Below, piece by piece: positions 1-6,483 of a DNA stretch of 12,697 bases; position 1 is the first letter of the stretch; every line of letters starts with the position of its first letter. A program made the position numbers and the translations under genes. The DNA lies in the NCBI GenBank assembly GCA_041483455.1, contig JBGPFS010000055.1, positions 1 through 12,697 of the forward strand. Direction: 5' to 3'. The notes beneath the pieces are model-generated. The model worked only from the letters and a program-made list of their open reading frames with translations, did not search any database and was not told the origin of the DNA. The stretch is from JBGPFS01 sp041483455 (lineage in GTDB: Bacteria > Chloroflexota > Limnocylindria > Limnocylindrales > CSP1-4).

Positions 1-1
1 C

Positions 2-52
2 GTGGCGGAGGTGCTGCGCGCCTGGCGCAGCCTCAGCCGCGGACGAGCGTGA
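2..52 (+). CDS. Possible C-terminal end of a rightward gene entering from the left edge
   Basis: Reading from base 2 gives an open frame of 16 codons, ending in ARG-GLY-ARG-ALA, to a TGA at 50-52. Fourteen of the 16 codons end in G or C, and the peptide (VAEVLRAWRSLSRGRA) looks like a basic amphipathic helix, a plausible protein tail. If real, it converges on the small membrane-protein gene and overlaps its last 20 bases. The stretch is too short to identify a family. A hairpin at 13-31 explains the same bases equally well, so this is a weak call. Confidence 0.25.
   Translation: MAEVLRAWRSLSRGRA
13..31 (-). terminator. Hairpin just past the last gene of the cell-wall operon
   Basis: A perfect inverted repeat, GCTGCGC - GCCTG - GCGCAGC, makes a 7-bp GC-rich stem with a 5-base loop. 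It starts two bases beyond the TGA (33-35) of the leftward operon. No T-tract follows in the leftward direction, so it is not a textbook intrinsic terminator. U-poor GC hairpins of this kind are nevertheless common after operons in very GC-rich bacteria. The position suggests transcript-end formation or stabilisation. Confidence 0.4.
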
Positions 53-341
53 GGACCCCGGCCCAGAACGTCATCAGGCAGCCGATCGCGGCCATCGAGC
101 CGAGGAAGAGCTCCCCGCCGACGAAGGAGGCCGCCGCCACACCGCCGAAGAGCAGCCCCAGGACGAGGGCGATCGAGGCCATCCCGACCCGCTCGATGAT
201 CGGACGGCGCCCAGCTGGCTCGTTCCCGGCGCGCGCCGGGGCCGCCGGGCCGAGCTCCGCCGAGCCGGCATCGGCCGCGTCGGGTCGCTCGGACGGGATC
301 GCGTCGAGCGGGTCGGGGACGGGCTCCGGGTCGTCGTCCAT
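33..341 (-). CDS. Small two-helix membrane protein, function unknown
   Basis: The product is 102 residues. The first ~50 are acidic and Pro/Ala-rich (begins MDDDPEPVPDP) with no recognisable domain. They are followed by a short basic stretch (GRRPIIERVG) and two hydrophobic segments at about 52-73 and 76-99, ending in a short LVRG tail. This looks like a small inner-membrane protein with a disordered cytoplasmic N-terminus. The ATG at 339-341 shares a base with the TGA of the upstream penicillin-binding protein gene (TGATG), so translation is probably coupled. The frame extends 47 codons further upstream, but that part lies inside the PBP gene and is shadow sequence. The operon position suggests a link to the cell-wall machinery; no family was recognised. 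Confidence 0.75.
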   Translation of the reverse strand: MDDDPEPVPDPLDAIPSERPDAADAGSAELGPAAPARAGNEPAGRRPIIERVGMASIALVLGLLFGGVAAASFVGGELFLGSMAAIGCLMTFWAGVLTLVRG

Positions 342-1846
342 CACCGGCCCACGGTAGCGAAGAACAGCCGGAGCAGCGATCCCGCGATCGGCGACGCCCG
401 CTGGCCACCGCTCCCGCTCCCCTCCACGAGCACCGCGATCGCGACCCGCGGATGGTCGACCGGGGCGAAACCGATGAACCACGAATGGGGCTGGAGGGTC
501 CCCTCGAGCTCGGCGGTCCCGGACTTGCCGGCCGTCGGGATCCCTGGCACCGCGGCGCCGGGCGTGAACAGGCGGCCCCAGCGGCCCTCGACCGCCCGCT
601 CCATCGCGGCGGCGATCGTCTGGGCGCCTTCGTTCGAGATCACCCGACGCCAGGCCTCCGGGGCGACCGTCCGCGTCCCGTCGGGCCCGCTGATCCCGGT
701 CACCAGGTGCGGCTTCATCAGGACCCCGCCGTTGGCGACCGCACCGGCGACGAGGGCCATCTGGAGTGGGGTGACCAACGTCTGGGCCTGACCGTAGGCC
801 GCGTTCGCGAGCTCGACGTCGTCGCTGAAGCCGCCCCCGAACGAGCCGCCTCCGTTCGTGACCTGGCTGCCGGCGGTCGGCAGGTCGAACGGGAGCGGGG
901 CACCGAAGCCCAGGCTGGCCGCGCTCTCGGCCAGACGCTCACCGCCGACCGCGAGCCCGGTCAGGGCGAAGTAGATGTTGCAGCTCACCTCGATGGCTTC
1001 GTCGAACCGGAGCGGCGCCGCCGTGCCGCTCCCGGTGAACGGATGGTGGCCGTCGCGGACGCGGTAGCCCGACACGAGCAGGCCGTCCCGCTCGGCGCCC
1101 GGCTGCTGGGGGTAGCTCGTGGCGGGACCGATCGCGCCGGTCGCCAGCGCCGCGATCGAGGTCACGATCTTGAACACCGAGCCAGGCACGTACTGTCCCA
1201 GCGTCGCGCGGTCCAGGAGTGGCGTCGCCGGGTCGGTCGAGACCTGCCCCCACGCCCCGGCGGCGGTCGCCGGGTTCGCGATCGCGCTCGCGTCGAAGGT
1301 GGGCGTCGAGGCCAGGGCGAGGATCTCGCCGGTCGCCGGGTCCAGCATCACCACGGCCCCCCGGCTCGCGCCCAGCGCCTTGACGGCCGCCCGCTGGAGC
1401 GGGAGCGAGAGGGCCAGGCTGAGGTCATCGGGCCGCACGGTCGAAGCCCCGGACCCACCAAAGAGCCCGCCGAGCGGGTCGGTGGAGACGGCACCGGTCA
1501 GCTCAGCGCTATAGGCCCGCTCCAGGCCCGCCGTCCCGTATTGCCGCGAAACGTAGCCGAGCACCGTCGAGAGGGAGCGATCCGCGTATTTCCGGTACGG
1601 GTCGCCGTTGACGTCACGCGCATTCGTCACCAGGACGGTCCCGTCGCGGTCTCGGATGATCCCGCGGGCGACGCTCCGGCCGGCCGCGATGACCGCCGGA
1701 TTGTCCGGGGCCCGATCGAACTCGGGTGCCCGGATCACCTGCCAGTAGCCAGCCCCCACGGCCAGGACCGCGAAGGCGACCGTCAGGACCCGCCCGACGC
1801 GGAGAACGTTGCCGCTGACCGGGCGGAGACCGTCGGTCGCGTTCAT
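341..1846 (-). CDS. Class B penicillin-binding protein (PbpA/FtsI-type peptidoglycan transpeptidase)
   Basis: This 501-residue protein is a peptidoglycan D,D-transpeptidase that cross-links stem peptides outside the membrane. One N-terminal anchor helix (about 16-36) is followed by the class B hallmark RGIIRDRDG (61-69). The transpeptidase domain carries all three active-site motifs: SVFK with the acylated serine at 223, SCN at 288-290, and KSGT at 441-444. The length and short N-terminal module resemble actinobacterial PbpA (about 490 residues) more than the longer PBP2 or FtsI. The ATG at 1844-1846 overlaps the TGA of the upstream SEDS gene by 4 bases (ATGA). This matches the rule that SEDS polymerases work with a cognate class B PBP encoded next to them. 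Assignment to elongation rather than division rests on the FHA-gene synteny only. Confidence 0.95.
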   Translation of the reverse strand: MNATDGLRPVSGNVLRVGRVLTVAFAVLAVGAGYWQVIRAPEFDRAPDNPAVIAAGRSVARGIIRDRDGTVLVTNARDVNGDPYRKYADRSLSTVLGYVSRQYGTAGLERAYSAELTGAVSTDPLGGLFGGSGASTVRPDDLSLALSLPLQRAAVKALGASRGAVVMLDPATGEILALASTPTFDASAIANPATAAGAWGQVSTDPATPLLDRATLGQYVPGSVFKIVTSIAALATGAIGPATSYPQQPGAERDGLLVSGYRVRDGHHPFTGSGTAAPLRFDEAIEVSCNIYFALTGLAVGGERLAESAASLGFGAPLPFDLPTAGSQVTNGGGSFGGGFSDDVELANAAYGQAQTLVTPLQMALVAGAVANGGVLMKPHLVTGISGPDGTRTVAPEAWRRVISNEGAQTIAAAMERAVEGRWGRLFTPGAAVPGIPTAGKSGTAELEGTLQPHSWFIGFAPVDHPRVAIAVLVEGSGSGGQRASPIAGSLLRLFFATVGR

Positions 1847-3351
1847 CGCGCACTCGCGGCGGGCGTCGCGGGCCTGGCGGGCGTCGCGGGTCCGACGGGC
1901 GCCGCCGACCCACGCCGCGATCCGAGCCGGAACCTGAGGCCGCCTGGCGTCCGCGGCGCCGGCGGCGGGCCGACCCCTCGGTCCGACAGCGCGAGCAGGA
2001 GACCCACGACGATGCCGTTGGCCAGCAGCGAAGAGCCGCCGTAGCTGATGAACGGGAGGGTGATCCCGGTGAGCGGGATGATCCGCAGGTTCCCGCCGGC
2101 GATGATGAAGGCCTGGACCCCAACGACCAGGGCCAGCCCCGCCGCGAGCAGGGCCCGGAAGTCGTCGGCCGCGCTCGCGGCGATCCGGAGGCCCCGCTCC
2201 ACGATCACCAGGTAGCAGCCCAGGATCGCCAGGACGCCGGCCAGCCCGAGCTCCTCCCCGAGCGCGGCGAGCGGGAAGTCGGTGTGGATCGCCGGGACCG
2301 GAAGCCGACCGTCGACCAGCGGCAGGCCGGCCCCGAGTCCGGTCCCGAAGACGCCGCCCCGGGCGAACGCGTAGAGCGACTGGACCACCTGGTATCCGGC
2401 CCCGAGCGGGTCGGCGAACGGATCGAGCCAGATGTCGACCCGGGCCCGGACGTGGCCGAAGAGCCGGTAGGCGAGGAGCGCCCCGAGGATTCCGAGCGCC
2501 ACCCCGAGGACCACGTAGGCGGCCCGCCCGGTGGCGATGTAGAGGAGCGCCAGGAAGACCGCGAAGAAGAGGAACGCAGCCCCGAGGTCGCGTTGGAACA
2601 CCACGATGAGGAAGGCCACGGCCCACATCGCGAGCATCGGCAGGAGGTACGGGACCGGTGGCACACGGATCGGCCCCAGGCGGGTCGATTCGGTGGCCAG
2701 GATCGGCCGGAACTCGGACAGGTAGCCGGCCAGGAAGATCACCAGGATGACCTTGAGCAGCTCCGACGGCTGACCGGAGAGCGGGCCGACCGAGATCGTG
2801 AGGAGCGCCCCGTCGACCTCCCGCCCGAGCACGAACGTGGCGAGCAGGAGCGCGATCCCGAATGCCGCCCAGGTGTACTTGTAGCGCCGGAGCCAGGCGT
2901 CGGAGCGGGCTGCGACCGCCACCGCCGTGGCGGCCCCGATCGCGACGAGGAGCCAGACGAGATGGACGTCCGAGAGGCCCAGCGAGCGACCGGCGATCGA
3001 CGCCCCGACCAGGTCCTGCGGCAGGCGTTCCATCAGCAACAGGCCGATCCCGCCGAGCAGGCCCACCGCCGGCAGGAGGACCTGGTCGGTCCGCCGACCG
3101 GCGACCACCTGGGCGAGGTGAGCCGCGAGGAGGGCGGCGAGGTAGATCCCCAGCTGGAACGGATGGACCGGGGCCAACACCGCCGGCTGGCCGGCCAGGG
3201 CACGCTCCGTCGCCCCGAGCGAGGCGGACCCGGCGAGCAGCGCGACGGCCACGATCCCCAGCAGCGCGAGCTCGCGCGGGCGCGGGGCCGGGCGGAGACG
3301 AGCGCGCGCGGTCGGCCGCGCCAGCGGTACTGGGCCGGCCGGGGCGGTCAC
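1843..3351 (-). CDS. SEDS-family peptidoglycan glycosyltransferase (FtsW/RodA/SpoVE)
   Basis: A polytopic membrane protein of 502 residues with about ten hydrophobic segments; SEDS proteins polymerise lipid II into glycan strands. Family motifs appear in order: QPSELLK (194-200), QRDLG (253-257, with the conserved Asp at 255 expected to be essential), YQVVQS (320-325), GTGLG (336-340), HTDF (356-359) with EELG (366-369), and LPFISYGGSS (432-441). The start is a GTG at 3349-3351, overlapping the TGA of the upstream FHA gene (GTGA); no strong ribosome-binding site is visible, so coupling is likely. The N-terminal ~25 residues are basic and Pro/Ala-rich. The C-terminal ~45 residues form a Gly/Pro/Ala/Arg-rich tail with a PATPAR duplication. 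Synteny with fhaA-fhaB and pbpA favours RodA over FtsW. Confidence 0.95.
   Translation of the reverse strand: MTAPAGPVPLARPTARARLRPAPRPRELALLGIVAVALLAGSASLGATERALAGQPAVLAPVHPFQLGIYLAALLAAHLAQVVAGRRTDQVLLPAVGLLGGIGLLLMERLPQDLVGASIAGRSLGLSDVHLVWLLVAIGAATAVAVAARSDAWLRRYKYTWAAFGIALLLATFVLGREVDGALLTISVGPLSGQPSELLKVILVIFLAGYLSEFRPILATESTRLGPIRVPPVPYLLPMLAMWAVAFLIVVFQRDLGAAFLFFAVFLALLYIATGRAAYVVLGVALGILGALLAYRLFGHVRARVDIWLDPFADPLGAGYQVVQSLYAFARGGVFGTGLGAGLPLVDGRLPVPAIHTDFPLAALGEELGLAGVLAILGCYLVIVERGLRIAASAADDFRALLAAGLALVVGVQAFIIAGGNLRIIPLTGITLPFISYGGSSLLANGIVVGLLLALSDRGVGPPPAPRTPGGLRFRLGSRRGSAAPVGPATPARPATPAASAR
1858..1890. repeat. Two-copy 15-bp direct repeat in the tail of the SEDS gene
   Basis: The 15-mer GGCGGGCGTCGCGGG occurs at 1858-1872 and 1876-1890, an 18-bp period. 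Read leftward it encodes a duplicated Pro-Ala-Thr-Pro-Ala segment in the cytoplasmic tail just before the stop. It is probably a replication-slippage duplication in an unconstrained tail, with no sign of mobility. Confidence 0.6.
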
Positions 3352-3785
3352 GCCGGCGGCCGCTCGAGGCGGAACCGGACGCGTCCGACCTGCACCTCGT
3401 CGCCGAAGCCGATCGCCGCCAGGCCGGCGACCCGCAGGCCGTTCACGAACGTGCCGTTCGTGCTCGCGAGGTCCTCCACGTACCAGGTTCGACCCCGGAA
3501 GGTGAGGACGGCGTGCTCGGCCGAGGCGAACGAGTCGTCGACCACGATGGCGTTGTTGACATCGCGCCCGATCGGCGCGACGGCGCCGAGCGCGAAGGCC
3601 TGGCCGGCGGTCGGCTCGGCGACGTCGGAGGCCACGACCACGAGTCGGCCCAGGCTCGACGCACGGCCGACGGCGGCCCCACGCAGGTCGCGGAGGAGGA
3701 TCCGGGTCACCGCGGCGAGGAAGACGTACAGGAGGGCCAGGAACGCCAGTCGCACGATCCAGACCGCCAGCGCGTAGCCGTCCAT
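3348..3785 (-). CDS. Membrane-anchored FHA-domain protein (FhaB-like)
   Basis: The product is 145 residues. It starts with one hydrophobic helix (about 7-28) and a basic stop-transfer stretch (RILLRDLRG), then a cytoplasmic forkhead-associated domain from about 48 to the end. FHA domains bind phosphothreonine peptides. The motifs seen are IGR (72-74), SAEH (88-91, in place of the usual SRxH) and STNGTFVNG (108-116). This architecture matches actinobacterial FhaB (FipA), which links Ser/Thr-kinase signalling to cell-wall synthesis. The start is ATG 3783-3785, sharing a base with the upstream stop (TGATG). A much longer in-frame extension to about 4373 is rejected because it only shadows the upstream gene. 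The stop overlaps the SEDS start. The binding partner is unknown, since no kinase gene is in view. Confidence 0.88.
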   Translation of the reverse strand: MDGYALAVWIVRLAFLALLYVFLAAVTRILLRDLRGAAVGRASSLGRLVVVASDVAEPTAGQAFALGAVAPIGRDVNNAIVVDDSFASAEHAVLTFRGRTWYVEDLASTNGTFVNGLRVAGLAAIGFGDEVQVGRVRFRLERPPA

Positions 3786-4534
3786 CAGCCCGCTTCGACG
3801 AGAAGGATCGCGCTCCCGATCTCGATCCGATCGCCGATCCCGAGGGCCGCCTCGTCGATCCGCGCGCCGTTCACCCGGCTCCCGTTCGTGCTCCCGAGGT
3901 CCGTCAGGACGACGGCCCCGTGCCGGGTCCGGATCGTGGCGTGGTGACGAGACACCCGTCCGTCGAGCAGGACGATCGCGTTGTCGGCCGCTCGCCCGAT
4001 CGTCAGTGATCCCCCTTCGATCGTCCAGCGGCGCCCGCGCCCGTCGGCCCGGATCTCGCGGACGAGCGCCAGCGGCCCGGCCGAACGCGGGACGGGGTAG
4101 ACCGAGGTCCGCGTCGAATCGGCGTGCGCCCCCCCTGCCGGTGGCTCCTGCTGCTCTTCGGCACCGTCCGCGTCGAATGCGGCATCCACGCGGATCTGGC
4201 CGGCCCCGAGCCGTGGGTCCGGGGCCAGGCTGATCCGGGGCCGCGCGTCGAGGAGATAGCCGTGACCGCGGGCGAAGGCCAGGGCGCCATCGGCCAGCTC
4301 GCCGGCCAGCGCGCTCGGGTCCGCCGAGAGTCGCTCGAGGTCGCCCGGCGCGACGTGGATCGCATACCGCCACGGCACGAGGACTTTGCCCGCCACGGGT
4401 CGACGGTGGTCTTCCATCGCCCGTTCGAGCGCATGCCGGACCTGGACGGACCGCAGCCCGGACCTCGCCAGACGGGTCGCGGGGCGTTCGAGCAGCCGTT
4501 CGAAGAGCCGCTCGACGGCGGCGAGAGGTCGCAT
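3785..4534 (-). CDS. fhaA: FhaA-like protein: DUF3662 domain plus C-terminal FHA domain
   Basis: The product is 249 residues with no membrane segment. Residues 1 to about 122 match the DUF3662 module of FhaA proteins: an N-terminal amphipathic region with FERLLE, then VLVPWRYAIHVAP (51-63) and ARGHGYLLDARP (88-99). A Gln/Pro/Gly-rich linker (about 123-155) leads to an FHA domain (about 157-249) with GR (180-181), SRHHA (195-199) and STNGSRVNG (215-223), the full phosphothreonine-binding set. In mycobacteria FhaA binds phosphorylated MviN/MurJ and restrains peptidoglycan synthesis; a similar role here is an inference from family and neighbours. It is the first gene of the leftward cell-wall operon. 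The ATG at 4532-4534 has no Shine-Dalgarno sequence upstream, so the mRNA may be leaderless or nearly so. Confidence 0.9.
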   Translation of the reverse strand: MRPLAAVERLFERLLERPATRLARSGLRSVQVRHALERAMEDHRRPVAGKVLVPWRYAIHVAPGDLERLSADPSALAGELADGALAFARGHGYLLDARPRISLAPDPRLGAGQIRVDAAFDADGAEEQQEPPAGGAHADSTRTSVYPVPRSAGPLALVREIRADGRGRRWTIEGGSLTIGRAADNAIVLLDGRVSRHHATIRTRHGAVVLTDLGSTNGSRVNGARIDEAALGIGDRIEIGSAILLVEAG

Positions 4535-4544
4535 CGTCAGAGCG

Positions 4545-4550
4545 AGTCTA
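4545..4550 (-). promoter_or_regulatory. Candidate -10 for the fhaA operon
   Basis: Read leftward, TAGACT lies 10 bases before the fhaA ATG. A start site about 7 bases downstream would leave a 5' leader of only a few bases, which agrees with the absence of a ribosome-binding site. The hexamer matches the -10 consensus at only 4 of 6 positions and no -35 is recognisable. This is therefore a weak call based mainly on position. Confidence 0.3.
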
Positions 4551-4555
4551 GCAGT

Positions 4556-4603
4556 GGTCGACCGGCCGCCCGGGCGGACCTTCGGGCGGTTCGAACGGTA
4601 CCG
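4556..4603. promoter_or_regulatory. Cluster of perfect palindromes between divergent genes
   Basis: Four perfect palindromes sit within 48 bases: GGTCGACC (4556-4563), CCGCCCGGGCGG (4566-4577), GTTCGAAC (4589-4596) and CGGTACCG (4596-4603). They lie between the leftward fhaA and rightward zinc-ribbon starts, where operators would be expected. Short GC palindromes arise often by chance in such DNA; the clustering in the only divergent promoter region is what makes it worth recording. Confidence 0.35.
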
Positions 4604-4610
4604 ACGTGCG

Positions 4611-4638
4611 AGGGTCAGGATCGACCCTGCGCTATACT
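4611..4638 (+). promoter_or_regulatory. Promoter with operator-like dyad for the rightward zinc-ribbon gene
   Basis: TATACT at 4633-4638 matches the -10 consensus at 5 of 6 positions and is one of very few AT-rich hexamers in this DNA. Just upstream is an inverted repeat, AGGGTC - 6 bases - GACCCT (4611-4628), filling the space where the -35/-10 spacer would be. No good -35 is visible. This arrangement suggests a regulator-controlled promoter with a transcription start near 4645. It also rules out the upstream in-frame ATG at 4606 as the true start of the gene. Confidence 0.5.
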
Positions 4639-4698
4639 CTCGCCTCGCTCGGGCGGGTCCCGTTCGTCCGGGCGATGCACCGATGCGCCGGGAGCCCG

Positions 4699-6444
4699 AT
4701 GCCCGAGATCCTCACCGAGTCATTCTGCGAACGCTGCGGCACCCGCTACACGTTCGAGGCCGCCGCCCCGAAACGGGGCCGGGTCGGCAAGCTCAAGACC
4801 CTCTCGAAGGGCCTGCGCAACTATGTCCTGAGCGACGAGACCTCGCTCGACGAGGCCTTCGCCGATGCCCGGAGCGAGGAGCAGCGCGCGCTCACCGGCA
4901 TCCAGCTCGACGCGTTCCACAAGACCTTCCAGTTCTGCATGACGTGCCGTCAGTACACCTGCGCGAACTGCTGGAACGAGACCGAGGGTCGTTGTCTGTC
5001 GTGCGCCCCCCATCTCGGCCACGAGATCCTTCCGGCGCCGTTCCCGGATCTCGACCCCAGCGTGAGCCTGGACCCGACGGACGGGCTGAACGGGAGCCAC
5101 GGACCGGATCTCCGGCTCGAGCCGGGGACACATCTGGGCATCGAGGCGTCGGCCTGGCCGACGATCGACCTGCGGCGGGAGCTCGAGGCCGCAGTCGAGG
5201 CCGAGGCGGCGGCGGCGCAAGCCGAGGGGCGGACGCCAGCGGCGCCGATCGAACCGGTCGCCGGATCCGAGGCGCCGAGCCAGGCGGCCGAGGGTCCGGT
5301 CGAAGCGGCTCAGGCCGAACAGGCTGCCGCGCGACTCGCTCGAGCCCGTGCGTCAGCCGAGCTCGCGCGCCTGGCCGACGCATTGTCGACCGAGGACGCA
5401 GACCGCGCGGCGGCCACCCCGGACGACCGTGCGGTCCGGGCGTCGGCCCGAACCGGCGACCTCCTCGCCCGGTTCCGACCGGGCACCGACGAGACCCCGG
5501 AGCCTCCTGCCGAAGCCCCGGCGCCGGCCGAGGACCTTGGGCCCACCGAGCCCGCTCAAGCCGTCGAGCCCACCACTCCGCCGACGGACGCGACGACCAT
5601 CCGAACGGCTGGTCATCCGAGCATCGCTCCCAGGTCCGCCGCCGCCATGGTCCACGAACCCACCCCGGCCGAGTCGCCGGAGGTCGAGGCCGCCGTCCCG
5701 CTCATGGCGGAGTCGGAGGCATCGGGCACCTCTGAGCTGCGGTCGGATGCGGAAGCCGATGAGACCCGAGCCGCCGAGGAGACGCGGGCGGCAGAGCCGA
5801 TCGCCGCTCAGCCGCCGCCCACGCAGCCCGATGTTGCCGAGGTAGCCGCCACGGCGGAGGAGGAGCTCGCCCCGGTCGAGTCGATCGTCGCCGAACCCGG
5901 GGCCGAGACGACCGCGGTGGTGGTCGCCGAAGCCGAACCCGAAGCTGAAGCCGAAGCCGAAGCTGAAGCTGAAGCCGAAGCCGGGACGACCGCGCCGGTG
6001 GTCACGGAGGAGGTCACGGCGGAGACGCCGGCGGCCCCCGAGGCTCTGGCCCAGGTCGGCCCTCCAACGAGCCCGAGCCAGGATCTGGCCGACGCACCCA
6101 TCTGGCGGATCGTGGCGCCCGAGACGCCGCTCCCGCCGGCCGTCGCCCCGCAGGTCCCGCTTCCCGCGCGGCCCGCCGCCTCGGCGGTCGCGACCGCAGC
6201 GCCGACGAGCGATCTCGCGCCCGGCCCGCAGTGGCCGGCCCCCGACCCCCAATGGCCGGCGCCCCAGGTCACGATCGCACCGTCGCTGTTGTCCCGAACC
6301 CGCGACGCCGGGCTGTGGGCCGCCTCGAGCCAGGATGTCGTCGGCAAGCCCGGGATCGGAACCGTCCAGGCCTGTCACAGCTGCGGCCTTCCGCTCTCGG
6401 CGACCGCCCACTTCTGTCGTCGCTGCGGGGCCCGCCAGGGTTGA
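4699..6444 (+). CDS. Large protein with zinc ribbons at both ends and a long Ala/Glu/Pro linker
   Basis: The product is 581 residues, function unknown. The N-terminal ~105 residues hold eight cysteines in CxxC-type pairs: C10/C13, C80/C83, C88/C91 and C99/C102, likely two or more zinc sites around a conserved-looking helical stretch (28-76). Residues ~110-540 are Ala/Glu/Pro-rich low complexity, likely disordered, with an EA dipeptide run at 411-428. The last 23 residues form a classic zinc ribbon (C559/C562, C573/C576, CHSCGLPL...FCRRCG). There is no signal peptide or membrane helix. ATG 4699 is chosen because GGGAG (4690-4694) precedes it by 4 bases and the promoter lies between it and earlier in-frame ATGs. 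It is monocistronic and divergent from the cell-wall operon. A scaffold or adaptor binding RNA or protein is possible but unproven. Confidence 0.85.
   Translation: MPEILTESFCERCGTRYTFEAAAPKRGRVGKLKTLSKGLRNYVLSDETSLDEAFADARSEEQRALTGIQLDAFHKTFQFCMTCRQYTCANCWNETEGRCLSCAPHLGHEILPAPFPDLDPSVSLDPTDGLNGSHGPDLRLEPGTHLGIEASAWPTIDLRRELEAAVEAEAAAAQAEGRTPAAPIEPVAGSEAPSQAAEGPVEAAQAEQAAARLARARASAELARLADALSTEDADRAAATPDDRAVRASARTGDLLARFRPGTDETPEPPAEAPAPAEDLGPTEPAQAVEPTTPPTDATTIRTAGHPSIAPRSAAAMVHEPTPAESPEVEAAVPLMAESEASGTSELRSDAEADETRAAEETRAAEPIAAQPPPTQPDVAEVAATAEEELAPVESIVAEPGAETTAVVVAEAEPEAEAEAEAEAEAEAGTTAPVVTEEVTAETPAAPEALAQVGPPTSPSQDLADAPIWRIVAPETPLPPAVAPQVPLPARPAASAVATAAPTSDLAPGPQWPAPDPQWPAPQVTIAPSLLSRTRDAGLWAASSQDVVGKPGIGTVQACHSCGLPLSATAHFCRRCGARQG
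5929..5982 (+). repeat. Nine-unit GAAGCY hexanucleotide tandem repeat (coding)
   Basis: Nine tandem 6-bp units, mostly GAAGCC or GAAGCT with one GAACCC, encode nine Glu-Ala (one Glu-Pro) dipeptides inside the linker of the zinc-ribbon protein. The unit is a multiple of three, so slippage would change linker length without breaking the frame. Y alternation between copies suggests the array is not freshly expanded. Confidence 0.85.
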
Positions 6445-6447
6445 TCG

Positions 6448-6466
6448 GCCGGGGACACCGCCCGGC
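6448..6466. terminator. GC hairpin between convergent genes
   Basis: GCCGGG - GACACCG - CCCGGC forms a perfect 6-bp GC stem with a 7-base loop. It sits in the 39-bp gap between the stop of the rightward zinc-ribbon gene (6444) and the stop of the leftward YihY gene (6484). The location suits a bidirectional terminator. No T-run follows on either strand, so efficiency is uncertain. Confidence 0.4.
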
Positions 6467-6483
6467 GGCGACGCATCCGATCG

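Noticed and set aside
452..2044. 530-codon open frame on the plus strand
   Set aside because: It lies antisense to the PBP gene, which has all catalytic motifs. Long antisense frames are expected in such GC-rich DNA, and the translation is Arg/Gly/Asp-rich without any domain.
2284..3777. 497-codon open frame on the plus strand
   Set aside because: It is antisense to the SEDS and FHA genes, with a composition dominated by Arg, Glu, Asp and Gly, typical of a shadow frame.
3786..4373. N-terminal extension of the membrane FHA protein
   Set aside because: It runs entirely inside the FhaA-like gene in another phase and is an Arg/Pro-rich shadow. The ATG at 3785 gives the expected helix-plus-FHA layout.
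5929..5982. Possible CRISPR-like array
   Set aside because: The units are 6 bp with no spacers and lie in frame within a coding region, so this is a simple tandem repeat.
5353..6411. 352-codon leftward frame opposite the zinc-ribbon protein
   Set aside because: Its Phe-Gly/Ser-rich repeat is only the reverse strand of the GAAGCY array. The plus-strand frame has zinc ribbons, a promoter and a ribosome-binding site.
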